A stretch of 64,000 nucleotides of DNA, taken from NCBI GenBank assembly GCA_947579665.1, contig OX388349.1, positions 23,282,459-23,346,458 of the forward strand, written 5' to 3'. Each line of letters opens with the position of its first letter. The first letter of the stretch is position 1. Shown piece by piece: positions 1 through 15,700 of this stretch. Made by a program: the position numbers and the translations under genes. The notes beneath the pieces were generated by a model, which worked only from the letters and a program-made list of their open reading frames with translations, was not told where the DNA came from and searched no databases. This stretch comes from Sympetrum striolatum. Its lineage: Eukaryota > Arthropoda > Insecta > Odonata > Libellulidae.

Positions 1-3000
1 ACGAAATAAGGATGAAGTGGGAGAAATCTGAATCACAGGAAAGAGAAGGAAGGGGGATTGGAGAAAACGAGGTCAGCCCTGAAAAAGAGTTGGGAACGGA
101 AAGTATATCAAGGTGTATCTTAAAGAAAAGGGGCTCTCAGACGAGAGAATGAGAACACGAAGATGAGGATAAATAATGAAATTGAATTGGTTGGATGGGA
201 CGTAAATTAATAAAAAGCCAAAGAGAAAGACGAATTGGGAAAATAAGACCGCGGAAGAATGCCAGAGAAAAGACGGAGTTAATGCATGTGCAGGGTAAAG
301 CATAAGGGTTAAAATACGCGGAGGAGAAGTTGAAAGATACCGTCTATACTCGTGTATATGCCGTATTTTTCGGTGATTTTTTCCATAGTACCACTTACCT
401 GTTCTACGTTGGAAAAAGTCTGATGTAGCCGGGAATAGGCTTGTAAAATCCTCACTTGGATTATACACAAGTATGCCCAGTAACTTGAACCATCCAAAGA
501 GCAACTATCATTGACGAAGACAAAATTGAAAAAATGTTATTTCAGCAAGTTTGTCAACACATTTTGTACGCTGAAAATGCCCTACCGGCTTATACTCAAG
601 TGAGGGTCCAACTTAGTTATTCTTCGGTGGAAAAATTCTGCCGTTGTTGGTTATCTGCTTGTAAATTGTACATTGTTGACCCTCTTTTTCACTAATAGAG
701 GTAGTTTGAAAAAAGTCCGCTTCTGCTTATACTCAAGCCCCACATTCCCATTCGGTCGCATATTTGGGTATGCCTAATGATAAAATAAATACCAAATGGA
801 AAATAATTTGACTTGCACGAATGATAAACGCCGCCAACTTATTCGCGCGATGATGGAGTGTTTTGATGGAAGATGGAGACAAGAACACAGAGATGGAGGC
901 CAAAGAAATATGTAATTCGAAAGATAACGTGGTCAAAAAGGAGCGTAATCAGAATGAGTGAGGTAATGGAATAAAAACTCGCTCGAAATAGAATGGGAAT
1001 AGAGGTATGATGAAGAGAGAGAGAGGATTGAGAAATTTATGAATAGGATGGTCCAGGAGAATGAAGAAATATGAGGCGAGCGAAAGAAGAGATGCTGGGA
1101 TGTACAGGAAATGGTAATAAAAGGAGGAAGAATGGAAATGATTGCATAAATGTATGAGGATAAAGTAAGGGATGGAAAGAGAATGATGAAGGGAAGGGGA
1201 AGATATATTGGGGAAATGAAGATAGAAGTTAATAGCGAGGGAAAATACGATCAAGTGAATGTTGGTGGGAGAGTTGGGGTAAACATCGTTAAGCCGCAGA
1301 AGTGGGCGTTTAGAATAACAGAAAATTAAAAAAGAAAGGCATTTGAAGCTAAAGTATGCAATAAATGCTACACAGCTGTATGAGATAGATAAGAGTTAAG
1401 TTTTTCTGTATAATTTAGCATGTTTTGATGGAGAAATGAAATACTTAGACTAGGTGAAATTGTATACTGTAAAATTCGTCTTAGGAATGAAATAATGCAA
1501 TACACAATAATTAATTCACTTGCTTCTGAAAATAATTCGATCCGAAATCTATCTATGACGATCGTGATGCGATGTTCTATGCATAATTTAATTCAACGAA
1601 TTATTTCAGACTCTAAAAGGAAATACGTTATCAAATTATTGATGCGCGAGTAATTGGTAATTAGGAATAATATAATAGGGACTACGGCTACAAGCGATAT
1701 CAAATCCAATTAAATGTCGAAACGGAAACAAAAGCAGCGGAGGTGAAAGGAATATTTGAGTTTTCTATTATTATTTCTAGTTTATTTCTACCATGCATGT
1801 ATTATATAGGTATTTTTAACTAACAGAAATATTTAAATGCCGCAGCGATTTTTAGGAAACCGTCATAGAATCAATTCATCCATTTCTGAGATGATGGACT
1901 CGTCAAAGGAAATATGAACCTATTACTAACAAGGCCAGAGTTATCGTACTCTTTTTCGATATTCGTAGTTGCCTCTATTTCCTTCCCAGTAAAACATATG
2001 CTACTCTGTTTTATCCTTTAAGTACTAAAGGATATAATATGATTAGGTCTTAAGGTTATGAAAGGTCGTCTAGCTTAGATGGAATCGAAAAATAAACACA
2101 GAATGTTTAGAGCTAATTAAATGGATAACTTGGAGATAAAAAGGATAAATAGATTGAAGAGACAGGTGGATGATGAAAGTGGAAAGGAAACTCGGAAATT
2201 ATAAGTGGAAGGAAAGGATCATAGAGGAATGAGGGGAATAGGCTATGACTGTGCATATAACGGAGGAAGAGTATAAACGCGAAATTGTCATATATTTGGA
2301 AATTTTTATGTATTTGAGTTGGATACATTCCGTCAATAGCTGATATCATAATAAATTATGTGGAGGAACGAATTCAAAAATACAGTTACCTCAATATGGA
2401 ATGTTTTGACCCTTTCGCTTAAACTAAGCGTTCACATCTTAGGAGGATATTTAAGCTGCAAAAAACAGCCAAAGTTTGCGGTGATATAGATAAGTTGATA
2501 CTATTGTTAGATACTACATCTTCATTTTGACGGACCTTAGAATCCCGTTTAACAGCAACGGAATCACTGAGCATGTAGAAAATGAATATATTACGTATGT
2601 TCGAATAAGTAACATTATGATATCTAGAAGAATCGATTGTTATCATTTATATATAAATGTATAATATAAAAATGTTTTACTCTAAAAGTATGTATGCATA
2701 TTACCGTCTATATTTGACTTACTCCTATCTTCATACCAACAGTAATAATTATAAATTTAACCGTGAAAAGGAAAAGCAATGGCTGCTTTTGACTAATTCA
2801 TAGGCTACAGGTATTCAAAGACGAAGAAGGTATTCAGTATTAGATGTACTGATTTTGTCATACTCATTCTACATAAACGTGTCAGTTACAGAGGTATACG
2901 AGGATAAGATCAGCAGCAGAGTCAGAGGGATTGGAGAAGTACGCAGTGTAATAGCGGAAGACGAGAGAATGGCGTCACGTAAGAGCAGATGGCGATAAAA

Positions 3001-3911
3001 CAAAGAGAAAGGGTAAAACGAGTATCCGAAGACGTATTGGCGAGAAGGGGAAGCATGTTCACGAATAATACCGTGGTATCTCTCAGCGAGCGTCTGGGAG
3101 TGACAAGTGGCACGGGAGAAAGACGAGGTTTATACAGAAATGCAACGAGGGCGGTGACACTGCGTTAAATTGGCCGATCTGGTTTCGAGGATCGTCGAGA
3201 TTCTCGTGATCTGAGCCGACCTTTGCAGAGGTCACGAAGCGAGTAACGCAATCTCATATTTCCGGTTTTTTTAACGCCCACACCGTTTATCAGCTTTCAG
3301 TATACGGTTTTACTTTTATGGCTCACAGGTTCGCTTTAAGGTCCCCTCTTTACCCCGACCTTATGTTTTGCCCCTAAACTCACAGCGATTCTTTGCCTTT
3401 CCCGAGCTTCATTCCCCGTCGATGTCGTCTAAAGTGTCCCTTTACGCCGTCAATTTTTTATGTCGGAGTATATTTTGGCGCTGTCAGTATTGGTCAACGG
3501 GGCCAATAATACCCGCGATACTTTGAGCCGGTTGAGTGGTTTGGACGTGTACGCTCGTCATGGCGGGCCGTAAGTGGGGGGTAAGGTCGTCGTAACTTTT
3601 CGGGAATGACGGAATATTCCGACGCCATATCTCACGAGGTTAAAGAATAGGAAAGTGTTTTATGCAAACCAAATGGATCGAAAAATGAAAATACGGTGTT
3701 GTTGAAGGTTGCGATATTTCCTTGATGCTGCAGCAGACAAGATTGTTGCGATGATCGAAAGGAGCAATGGACTTCGTAACGAATGTGATTTATAAAAACA
3801 AGGGGTTTTTCGTATTGGTTCAAGGATTATTTTTTCTCTAGACAACAACTCTTTAATAAAAATAGTATCCACGCATATTTCCTGCGGTACCACTTAATCA
3901 CGAACTGATTA

Positions 3912-3990
3912 AATCAGTCAAAACGGCTTCATGATATAACTTTTTCTGTGGTCTAGTGAATATTATATCATGAAGCCGATTTGTGTGATT
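3912..3990. repeat. Imperfect foldback repeat, 28-bp arms
   Basis: The left arm at 3,912-3,939 pairs with the right arm at 3,963-3,990. The inner 16 bp are perfectly complementary and the outer 12 bp contain about three mismatches. The loop is 23 nt. It resembles a small MITE-like foldback element or a relic of one. No target-site duplication is obvious. Confidence 0.7.
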
Positions 3991-6900
3991 TAAAACCGCA
4001 AATTTAACCCTAAATCTGTATTGCTGATTAAATTAGATGTTAATTCATCTTCCGGGAAACGAAATTCTGTTTTTCATATCCCAGCTGAGTAAAAAAAGTC
4101 AGTTTGATTATTTATTTAGTAACATAATATAAATATCAGTCTAAAATTATACATGATTATCATACTTATAAACTTAAAATTCTACTGATCAACTATGATT
4201 ATATTCTTTGACCGCAAGCCTATGTAACGAGCAAGGACATATTTTCCGTTATCGATGTATCTATACATGAAATATTACTTCAATTTAGATGTATTGACTT
4301 TTTCTGCATGCAATTAATAATATGTCACATAACCACGAGGTCATGATTTGCAGTTTCTTCTTTTACCGAAAAGGATTATCATAGAGCAAATCCTGAGTAC
4401 TAAGAGTGCTCTATAGAATAAACTCATTTCATTTCGTCCCATAAAGTTAGCCCTCTATTATAACTATTCTGTGGCATTATGGACATTTTTTTTTCGTGAT
4501 GACAACCCCCACAGTTCTCACGTGATATAGCTTTTCTACAAACTCATTAGCCTCTGAAATTCATTATTAATTTCAAGGGGATCTCTTTTCCACGTAAAGC
4601 CAGAGCTGATTATTCGGCGTATATAATTTTATCCTTCATAATAACGCACCGATTTTCGATAACATATTAAAATATTGATTAGATAACGATAAAAAAAATT
4701 GATTGAAAAATTCTCTTCTCCGAAATAAAAAATATTCCGCTAAAGTTAACTCGAATGTGCTGTTAAAAGCAGAGAAACAAGATTTGTGTTCGATTAAAGG
4801 TATTGAGTTTTCTCACCTTAAACATGTGTGATTCTTATTCATGGAAGTGAGAAAGAGGTAATGATTCTATAAGAATGAATTCGTTGGTTATTATATTTCC
4901 TAAAAATAATACATCAGAGAGTATCCATGAGCTTCTAATCATTACGTATACCAAAATAACTGATATTCTACTGCAAATAGTATTTTAATATCACCTCTTA
5001 AAAGATTGACTTTGAAAATTAAGGGAACATCAGTTAATTTTTCTTGTCAAATTATTTATCTTTTAAGCATATTTTCCCTTGTCATTTACTTATAAATAGT
5101 TAGACGTTCTTCTGTTTCAAATCAAAATTCACTTCGTTTATTAAAATTTAACGAAAAATTAAAGTTGGTTTTGAATGGTTTGGTTCAAAAAATGCTATAT
5201 TCCTGTAAAGTTCAATATTCAGTTTGAAGTGCCGAGTAAGAATGGGTTAAGAAATATTGCATTAAGAAGGTGCCCATAAACATTTTTTCAGTGAAAAATT
5301 TGTCTCTAATCATAATTCAAGATCCATACCTAATCGTTTAAGAGCCTAAAAATTCTAACAACACATGACCTTCTTGCTCATGTTGAGTTTTAGAAAGTAG
5401 AACGCCCAGCAAGATATGACACTGTTACCCATGTTAAGCTTAAATTAACTCAAATTCCTACTAGTTTAAGTTAACATTACACTGAATTATATTTTGATCG
5501 GCGTTTTCACAAAGCAAATACGTGTTGATAATTATTCAAATACTAATTTTTTCGTCGTGTTTGTAGAAATGCCGCAATTTTACAGCTTCTTCCGATTAGT
5601 GACAGTGCTCAGCTCGCTGTGTATTCCTCGGTACCTTAAGATATTTCTAACCTTAGTTCAAAATAGCAGAACTTGGTACACTCCGCGTGGTCTTCCTTTA
5701 TCCGGGGTCGGATATTCGAGCCATAAATTGATCAGTATCACCCGATGTCTTTTCGCGATTTGCTCACCTTTAAAGCACGCTCGTCTGTTTGATAGGAGGC
5801 GCTGATGATTTCCCCCTCATTATCATTCCGGCGTGTAAAGTAAACATCCGTGGAAGTTGTAACTGCGAAAACGAGCAAGCAAATAGAATCCCTTTCGGAG
5901 AAGACGACGAGGATTTTCGGAAAATCCCGCGCGTGAAAAAAGTTGCCGGAGTTCCGGTTATTATTGTTCAAGGAGAGTTCGTGAACTTATAATAACAGTT
6001 TCTGCGATTTCGGTGAGTTTGTAATTGGCTCTTTCCTCAGTTTCGCGCATGCGAATCCACTTTTTTCTTCCTCGCTCCTGTTTTTCGGCTGCCGAGTTTC
6101 CGCCGTTACCGAGTTTTTTTCCGCAGCTCTTTTGTTATTTTTCTGAGGTAAACCACCGCTGAGCTTTTGTTCTATGCATATGCTTTCCTGTTTAGTTACC
6201 AATCTACGGTGTTTGCCAAAAAGGAGGCGAGACTTCGTTTATCTTTAATTGAACGGATGGCGACCTTGATTTTGGCTAAAATAAAACCTGGCGATGGAAC
6301 TGCGTTAAAAAGTATGAGAATTAAAATAATATTAATAATTAATTATATCAATAATATATAATAAAATTAATTTAAAAACTTTTATAATCTTTTATCTACT
6401 CTTAATTCGATTTATTATCAACGCCGCAAGAAAACAAATTTGTTGACGTGTTATGACTATTAATACTTGTTTACTCTGCTGAGTCTTTGAAATTTTTTGT
6501 ACTAAGTTTACACTTAAAAGCATCATTCACTTAAAATTACGAATTTTCTTTAAAAGTTATAAACAGACAGCATCTAATTGATTATACTTTATCTTGTTAA
6601 CTCGTGAAGATACTTTGTGTTTGCGGACTGATAGAAAACAGAACTGTTATTAAAACATAATATGTATGGCACATACATATTGTGATAGTTGTATGGTTTT
6701 ATGTACATTTGCAAGCTGCCTCTCAGTATAAGGTAGGGGGTCCGTGCACCGTGACTCTATTTCCCGAATTAATTACTTTCGCAAATCGTTCGTGAACAAA
6801 ATAAATTCTCGAAGACACTTTTTTATTTTTCTGAATTTTCTGGAAGCATCACAATAGCCAATATAACAGGGAAAACGAATAATTTTCACTTTTATCCTCT

Positions 6901-9900
6901 GATAGTATACTTTCACTGAATTTATTATTTAAATTAAACTTTAGTATAAATCTTCCATCATCTAAAGATTCCCACCATACTTCCTGAAGTGTCCGAGTAA
7001 TGCTCACAGATTTGTCGTAGAATTTCCTTAAAAATCGTAAAAATAATAACGAATCATATCTATTTAATATATGAAATGTATAATTGCATAGAGACCAGTC
7101 AATAGAATTGTATTCAGACAAAAGCAAATTTCACCAAAGAAAAATCTGTAATAAGTAATGCAAGCCTGTTTAATTCTACTTGTTGTACCTGCGTTTCTTT
7201 GGACCTTCTTGTACTTATAGCTGCGTTTCATTAATTGGTTAAATTAGTGATTTAATCCAATACAAACTCCATTTCATCGATACGAAACAAAACGACAGTA
7301 TTTTTTGGCATATGAGCGTCTTTTTTCACTTTGTGACGACCTATTAGCGTTTTACGACTAATTTGGAAAAATTTCTTTTGGTACTCTTCAAGAGATAGCG
7401 GAAGTGTTAAGGGATTTTTCAAAATTAGCGACGGAATTCAGCCTTAACAATAGTATTTCGATCTTGAGAGACTAATGAAACATGAAGGCTCACTGGGAAT
7501 CAAACATAGATCTTTTCCAAGTCACGTGTTTTCGCACGTCTCTTTCACTGTGCTGGACCATAAATCCCACTCGTCATTCTCGCGCGAGCGGGCCGATCTT
7601 GTTTGAAGTCCAAATCCCACTTTTAAACGATTCCGAAAAAGAATTTACGGAATTAGCGTCATAGGCAAAAGGGAATCAATGCTACCAAGATTCCTATTTG
7701 TGCCCTTTAACAAATTCCCTCCTCTCATCGAATTTTTTCAGGCGTGGCCTGACCTGCAGCATCCTAAAAGGTTGAACATGTCACAAACGCCATCCTCTGG
7801 ACCTTAAAAATTTTTCACCAACGGCTCGAGTCCTCCCACGCTCGCCTCTCACTCTCCTTCTTTCTTTCCACTTAATTCCATTCCCCTTCGACGTCTTCCT
7901 CTCCTTTGTATTTCTCTTCCACCACACCCACCTCCCGTTTTCTTCGCACAAATTCCCTTAGTTTTATTTTCCTCGTATCTCTTATAAAAACTTATTTTCC
8001 CTTATTCTCCCCCTTATCGTGGCCTCGTTCCGGGAATAAAAACATGGAATAAAAGAACCTCCACGGCATTTGAATGAAATGATTTTTCCTCGGGAGAAAG
8101 ATACTCCGGCTCATCCATATTAAAAATGAAATACCTGTACTTACGGGGGGAGTTCTTATCCGAACAAAAACCGTATTGTTTTCTCTGGTGGGGAGTTTCT
8201 CCTCGGTCGGTTTTGTCTTCCTCCTTGCATGTGTTTATCGCCGAGTTATTACTCCCCAATTAATTCCTTGCGTTGATCCTTCAGTGTTGTGCTTAGAGAT
8301 TTACAATGCTGTTTACATCTCTGTATCGTTCACAATCCATGCAGTCTGAAAGCGTTCTTTATGCTGGTACGAACCGTTATTATTTATGTGCCTCTTCGCA
8401 TTATGTAAGAAAATGCATAAAAAGGAACCGTAAATTCTGAGGGAAAATTAAGTGCTGTTTTGTTTCCAAAATGAATTGCGATACAGATGAATTATAATTG
8501 CTACTTTACCCTGGCTGAAGAGTTGTACCTACTATCATTAGAATAAAACAAATATTTTGGAGTGTAAATATGCAGTCAGCCTAACAATGTATAAACACTT
8601 AAGGAAAAGAAAATACTGTAGGAATACTATATTATTTTATTGAAACAAGATATGAAAACAGGTTAGTTTATCCCTATTCAATAGTAAAGTATTCTCAACA
8701 CTATTATTAATAAGCAAAATTCCAGCTATGATAAAGTACAGATTTATATGGATCAAGCATCGCTGATGCACCATGCTGAGTAATGCCTTGATGCTAATGA
8801 CTTACCATATTGATCGCCTCTTGTAGTTACATGCATAATCCTCATGTCTTAATTAATTCTGTATTTAAATATTTATAAGTTTTTCCCTTCCGATGCTTGT
8901 ACATTTTTTAGGCTGACTCTGTATACATAATTTAATTAATATTCGTACCATTCTGAAAAAGATATTTGATGAGTGGCAAGTATTTATAACTCATCCCTGT
9001 TTGACATAAATTTAATAATTAAACATGATGCCTTTTTATCATTATCGCTTCTGTGCAAAAATTAGGTTAATAGAAAAGTTGTGACACTCAGTATTTTACG
9101 CAATGGGGCGTGTAAAGTAATTACATCAATTTTATTGGATTTGCCAACTGTTTACATCAGCTAGGACGCTGAAACATCGAATGCCGGGCGTAAAAACTCG
9201 GCGGTCTCCGCAAGCAAAAGAATTTTTTTAATATTAACATTTTAATATGGACGTCCCGATAAAACCGGCCTCACGTTCGAAATTTCGGAACCCATTTTCG
9301 AGTTCTGCTCATTTTTTCGAACGAATGCGCCCAAACGCAGTGATTAAAATGCATGAACGAGTCCCAGTCCATTCTTCACTCCGTCCTTTCCCTCCATTCC
9401 TCACGGTCCGTGCACGCGTTCCTCATTCACGCAGTCGTTTGCATAAACGCCGCCATAGCATAAACCGAGAGTTTACCTGTACTCGGCCGATCGATTCGCA
9501 TTGCTCAGCATAATATAAAAATAAATTCCTCGAAACACTGGGAAAAGATACCCCTTTGAATGCCCGTGTTTTTATTCCCTAGTTCTTCGGTCTTTAATCT
9601 CATCGACGCGGAAAGCTTTATTCTTTTTCAATTTGACGAATGAGTTCAATGCAGAACTTTAACGCATCTTTCATCAATAATTCACGGAGCTCTGGATAAA
9701 AGACTGCCGAAGACCCGAAGAAAGATCAATACATCCTTTATAAACAGAATGCATTTACATTTTCAGAGCTCGGAATTTTCATATTCAGTAGCTCGCATCC
9801 GCTCCCCGGCGTTACATCGTCTTGATTTTTATCCGTAAACTACGCAGAAATCCTTCTTTCCGACGGAGTACTTTAAATATTTATTCGATCCTTAAACCAT

Positions 9901-12502
9901 CTCTGTTGTTTTTAGCGCTTGTTTACGGAAAAGGGTCGTAAAGCGTTTGTGCCTACCCCTAGTGACCTGTTTAATACATGCTTTATCCTCTGGAATACGG
10001 AAGTCGTGTGCTTTGCATTGAGTGTCTTGAAATGGCATTGCTTCCCATTGCTTTGCTAGTAAAATGGCCTTACTCATGCAGCGTGAATGACCTCGTTTTC
10101 TTCATATTTTTTCTCAATTCTCGAATCGATTACAGTTGTCCTGAATCCTAGAAATTTCTCGAGGACAATTCCTCTGTGTTTTCAACTACGGAAGCGCAAG
10201 CAATTCTCGTGAATTCTCTGCCTTCATAATTTTAATTCCTATCAGCTATTACTTTAATCAATCCTATAGCCTATTTATTGAAGATCATTTAATTTGCCAA
10301 ATGACATTGCGGTGCACTATCCATCTGTTGAAGAAATTTCGCTTGCCTCTGCGCAGTATCAGAAGTGGCTAAACTATGGATAACTTCTTAAAAATAAGTA
10401 TTAAATTAGATAATAAATATATTAGATAGATTATAAAATATTTATTTAAATCACCTGTTTAATGTTATATTTTGATTTTTTGTTAATTTAATAATAATTA
10501 TTTTGTTGATGAGGAATAATAAATGGCTATAATTATATCATTGTTTTTCTTTCACAATATTTGTTAACGATATTATTAAGTGTTTTTGCGTTTGTTTATC
10601 TTGTCGGTAGCTTATCATTAAGGGGCCAAAATGTAATTATAGTCTATAATCTTATGAAAATAGACCCTGGATTGAATAGAGAGTCTTTATCCGCTAGCTT
10701 CTGCTTTGAACATGGATTTGTAATTTGAAGTCTCTATATAATACAACTACAACCTTTTTGTAAAATTACATTGAGTATTCAAGAAATCATCGAAAACCTT
10801 TCGTATAATTAACCATTTGGGCATAGCCCTATAGATACTTGGTGCTTTTTATTTTTTTTACTCCTTTCGGTGGAAATATAAACGTAAAGTATATTGTTAT
10901 TTATAGCTTATCGAAACATTTAGCCTACTCGAATGCCTAAGTGTACAAATGCGAAACAATGTATAGATTTATGTATTTACTGCACAACAATCCCAGAGTT
11001 AGCCGTAAGGACATGCTGCGACAGTAACTTATACCATAATCAATTCAAATAATATTCCTATATATTAATACAATATTACAACTACTATAACTTCCAATTT
11101 AGTCTAAATTGGTGAAATATGTTATCGATAGTATAATGCAAGAAAAACGAATATTTTTATATAATTTTGAGACCGCTTGTCAACAAAGAAATGGAAGTTA
11201 ATTGGGATTTTAAGGGTAAATGACTTATTGAGATGTAGAAGACTCAATTATTCCAAACCAGTCTAAGTAAGGACTGAGAAACTACTCTCTTAATGTCCGT
11301 AATATAAGAGAATGAGAAAATACGAATTGCAGGGACTATGATAAACTCCGTCGTATTTAGAAAAAATAATTATTATGCATTTTTGCAAGAAAATATTCTG
11401 GAAGTTTTTTTTATATTCCGCAAAAACTGGCTCCTTAATGAGCTTAAAATTAAATAAACAACTGGCGAAACTTAAGAAAAGTATCCGGAAGAGAGAATTT
11501 CTTAATGAACATGGAAGTAAAAGGATCTCAGCGACTGCTCGAGATCGGTTGAAACAGGAAAAAGAATCCGTTGATTCCATCATTATTCGGCCGCCGCTGC
11601 CAATACGCGCGGAAAAAGCAGCGGACGGACGAAAAGTGCAGAAGTAGCGGTGCGAAAGGTGAAAACGTTTCACCGTGGGCGGATCTTATAGCCGCCAGAC
11701 TGGAAAATATCCTCCTCTGGTCGGGGAAAAAGAGAACTTGAGCGCGATACAAAACAATGTCCACAAAGAGAAATAAAACGAGGAGGCGTGATTCGCGTAG
11801 GCGTGCTTTTGAGGAGAAGAATCCCTGAGTCGGTAATAATTTCACCTTGGTCGTGTTCACTTTCACGCGGTCCCAAAGAGTTCTTTGGCACGAGGAGCTT
11901 ACTCGTGCGCGCACTAATTGCCTCGCATTCATCACGCGCTGCCATTTTGTGGCACCTGAGAAGCCGACTCGAACAGGGCCGCATAAAGACATCGGCCCGC
12001 CATTTTTATTATTTTCCCCCCTCACCTAAGTGCACACGGGGCGTAAAATTCCTGTGTATTCCCCTCCGGTTAATTGCCTCTTAAATATGCGTGCCTCGTA
12101 AAACGTCTTCTGAATGCGGAAGCAGTTAGGATCTCCTTGCCGGGAATTTCGGTGGGCCTTATGTTAGGTCGAACGTAAGTGGATGGCAATTCCGACAGCT
12201 TTCGGGCGTTTAAATTTCTCTTTAGCCGAAGCAAAACAGTGGCCCGAGGGTAATTGCGTTCCCAGTGCGTCGCCAGAAGAAACGGTCGGCTTTCGGATGT
12301 GGCTTTTTATGTAATTAGTGGAATGCTAATGAATCAGTTTCGATGGGTCCGTTCTCTCCGAGGACTCGACTCGCACCGATGGAGGTATTTTCTTCCGGCG
12401 TGATTTTATTTCCCGTTACGGCTTAGTCACAGATTTTGCCGCAATCTGTGATCTTTTCTCGAAAAAAATCATTCCACTATGAGTATCAAGTTGCGTATGT
12501 GA

Positions 12503-12705
12503 TACTTTTTGCGTATCTGGATCTATGCTTCCCAACCTTCTGTATCTCGCGACGCACTTCCGTTTTGACTCTCGAGGAGAGACTCTCACTTCCGGGTATT
12601 TGTACTTTTTGCGTATCTGGATATACATATGCTTCCCAACCTTCTGTATCTCGCGACGCACTTACGTTTTGACTCTCGAGGAGAGACTCTCACTTCCGGG
12701 TATTT
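12503..12705. repeat. Two-copy tandem duplication, about 100-104 bp unit
   Basis: The two units are 12,503-12,602 and 12,603-12,705. They are almost identical apart from a small insertion in the second copy (ATATACATAT replaces ATCTAT before GCTTCCC) and single substitutions. Each unit contains a short internal hairpin (CTCTC-GAG-GAGAG) and a TCGCGA palindrome. The high identity suggests a recent duplication. It lies in non-coding DNA upstream of the EGF4/5 exon. Confidence 0.9.
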
Positions 12706-15700
12706 AGATGAAACTTTTTGTGGTGATGCAGGAAGACGATTAATGAAAAAAAGGATTGGCTTCCAAGTAGATGGGCTTTAGTTTCGTTGTAATAATTAAT
12801 TAGAAATTGCTTTCTGGGAATAGGTAACCCCACACGCGCGCTAGCCAATTCTGTAGGGAATAACCCGCTGTTTGCGAGTAATTCTCTACTTTATAATAAT
12901 CTTCTATGTTATATTTTTCCTTGCTACTCACTTACAGACTTAAGGTCAATATTTACATTCTTACACCCAATATTCGATCAAGCAACGTTATTTCAACCGG
13001 TGTCACACAAATCTATACCAAAAGCTACGAATTTGTTAATTATCTAAATTAAAATTGAAAAATAATATGCTCCACAATCTTTTTAGTACTATCGTAACTG
13101 ATTTTCATCAAATGGCGGAATTTATTGCTAAACAAAGCATTTATGTTAGAAGAAATATCGAGAATATTCCATTTAAGGTAGAAGGTTGTTATCGTCCTAG
13201 TCTCTGCTAATCGGATTTTCTAGTTAGGGTATGATTGTGTATATTTTCCCATTGTTACTGGTTATGACTTCCACCGCTTATATTCCCGTAAATGGATGTT
13301 TGTGGGGCTTAGATAATAAATAAAATAAATAGAAACTTGGTATTTAAAGAGCATACTCACGTAACTAAAACTACGAATCACAAATCAAGATAGTTTTAAG
13401 TTTCAGTTCAGAAAGATTACATTACTAAGGACAATTGCTTTATTTAAGTCATGTTTTCTACCATTCCAAGGTAAATGTGAAACTGTGAAAATTATTTTTC
13501 TCTTGTGAGCAGCGCACATAATGTCAAAATGTTTGATTTAAAACATTAGAGCAATAACATAATTATTGATATTCCATTAAATAATATCTGTGATCATTGA
13601 TGATGTCATTCTTGTGTCATTCTTTACTGTGTGATGGGTATATCTTTCATTGAGATTCGGTATATGTGCATTATTGATATTCGTTTCAAGTTATTTTTTC
13701 TAAATCATTTATCGTTTCCCAAGGGGCGCCATATTTACGATCAGGATTTTCGAACCGTCAGGGTTAGGGGTAAACGGTTCCAGTGAAAGGGAAAATTTTT
13801 CATTCTTTGGCTGACGTTTATACGTATGAATGACGTGCATAAAAAACTGACTTCTAAAAAATTTAGTTTCACTAGCAAAAAATGCTTCCATAAAATATTC
13901 CCATAGGGTTCTTTGAATTACAAAATCCTATTTACGTATATCTTAGTACATTTCCAATTTCAGTATAAATCGACTTCATATTTTACGTCAGGTTCCTTCT
14001 AGTTATAAGTATTTAGTGATTTTAGACGTTAGATTTTAATTTACAAGGCTGCCATAAATATTATTTTTATCTTTTAACCTTTAGCTATTCAAGTTTTTCG
14101 TTATTCGATTGGATTTTTTGGATACGCTTAAAGTAATTTTGTTGATTTTCCTTCTGATATAAGAAATACGTATCTTTGAAATACTTTCTCGATCTTGTTT
14201 GTAGCTGTGATAATATGAAAGGCATTGAGATATGGATGATGGTAAGTAATCGCATTAATCAAGGCACTCCTTGAATCCTACGGAAAGTGTTAATCATAGG
14301 GGCATAGTTCTGCACCTACAAAGTATTTTTATCTGTCATGGCATTTTGGCAAAATAAGTCAAACTTCCACGCCTGCGTTGAATTAGCATTTTTTGGTATT
14401 TATTTGTTAAATATTTTCAATTTACATTATAAACATTGTTCTATTATACTAATTTTAGGATAAATATTTGACTTAACAAAATTATTCGAAGTAAAATCCT
14501 CATTAATATTTACAAATCAATCAGTTATCCAATGCAGTCATATCGTTTCCAAAACAATAACATGAAGATTTTCAGGTAATACTAAGTACAAATTAATCAA
14601 GGATATAAGGATATTTAATAGTAGGTCAGTCGTCTAATTAAAAAATTGGTGTCCCTGGAAAATTATCCGGACCTCCTCACGCAACCGTTTCATTTTAAAA
14701 ATTGTTCGTCACGAATTTTTTTAAAAATGAAGTTACTCATGTTGGCTAATGAAAATGATTTATTCCGCTAAAGATCCTGATGACATAATCGTTAACGCTT
14801 GAAAAGATTTAATGACAATTTGAACGGTATCGTAAATAATGAAAATTTCTTCGAATTCTAATGAAATTTATGTAATTCCCTGGCATTTTCGCTCTCTCCG
14901 TTCATGCGTTCCATTTTTAATTACCATGTTCGAAGGAAATCATTTGATTAATTTTCGTTGCATCAACGACGACATGCATCATCCGTTAAATTTTCCGCTC
15001 TCTCGATATTGCGGCGATGTTAATCGAAATTAGAACGCGTTCAACTTTTTTGCTAAAGATAAAAGTTTTAATAACTTCTGAGTTTGCATTTTAGATTGTT
15101 TGGAACAGTTAATTTCAGTGTAATATTCATGGTTTTTGGGTTCTCTTCCACGTACTTTGTTTTTGTCGGACGACGTTTCGTCCACATTCCAGCAGTCGTC
15201 TTCGATGCATGCATATCATATTTTCGAGTTAGTTGTATAGAGACGATGAATATGTGTATGTATTTTCAAACTCCTCTAAGAGAAAATGTAATGTTATGCG
15301 GTCGTTAAATTTTCCTTAAATTTTGAGCATTTGTCTACTTATAATCTACCTGAGCCACATACATTATAAGTAAGGATACGTTTTCGTCCTCAATATGACA
15401 AAAATACTCTTCATTTCAACTAAATTTCATTTGAAAGTATCTCAACTATGCCAGAATACCTTCTGATATTAACATGTTAGTGAGTTCCTTGAATCATTAG
15501 CCATATATTCCACAACCATGCGAGTTTTTCGACTGAGTTGGATAGAGATGATTCCCAATGTTGATGTTCATTTTAAACATATTCTTAGTGAAAGTTTCCT
15601 ATTATGAGCTGGTTAACTTTCCCGTATATGTTGCGCATACTTCCTAAAACAAGTTACAGCATCTAATTTCAGATTCACTCTTTTCTGATCTGGAATCCGA

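Noticed and set aside
11290..12084. Cluster of overlapping frames on both strands, up to 165 codons
   Set aside because: CpG-richer, stop-poor sequence gives frames in several phases at once; none resembles a protein family.
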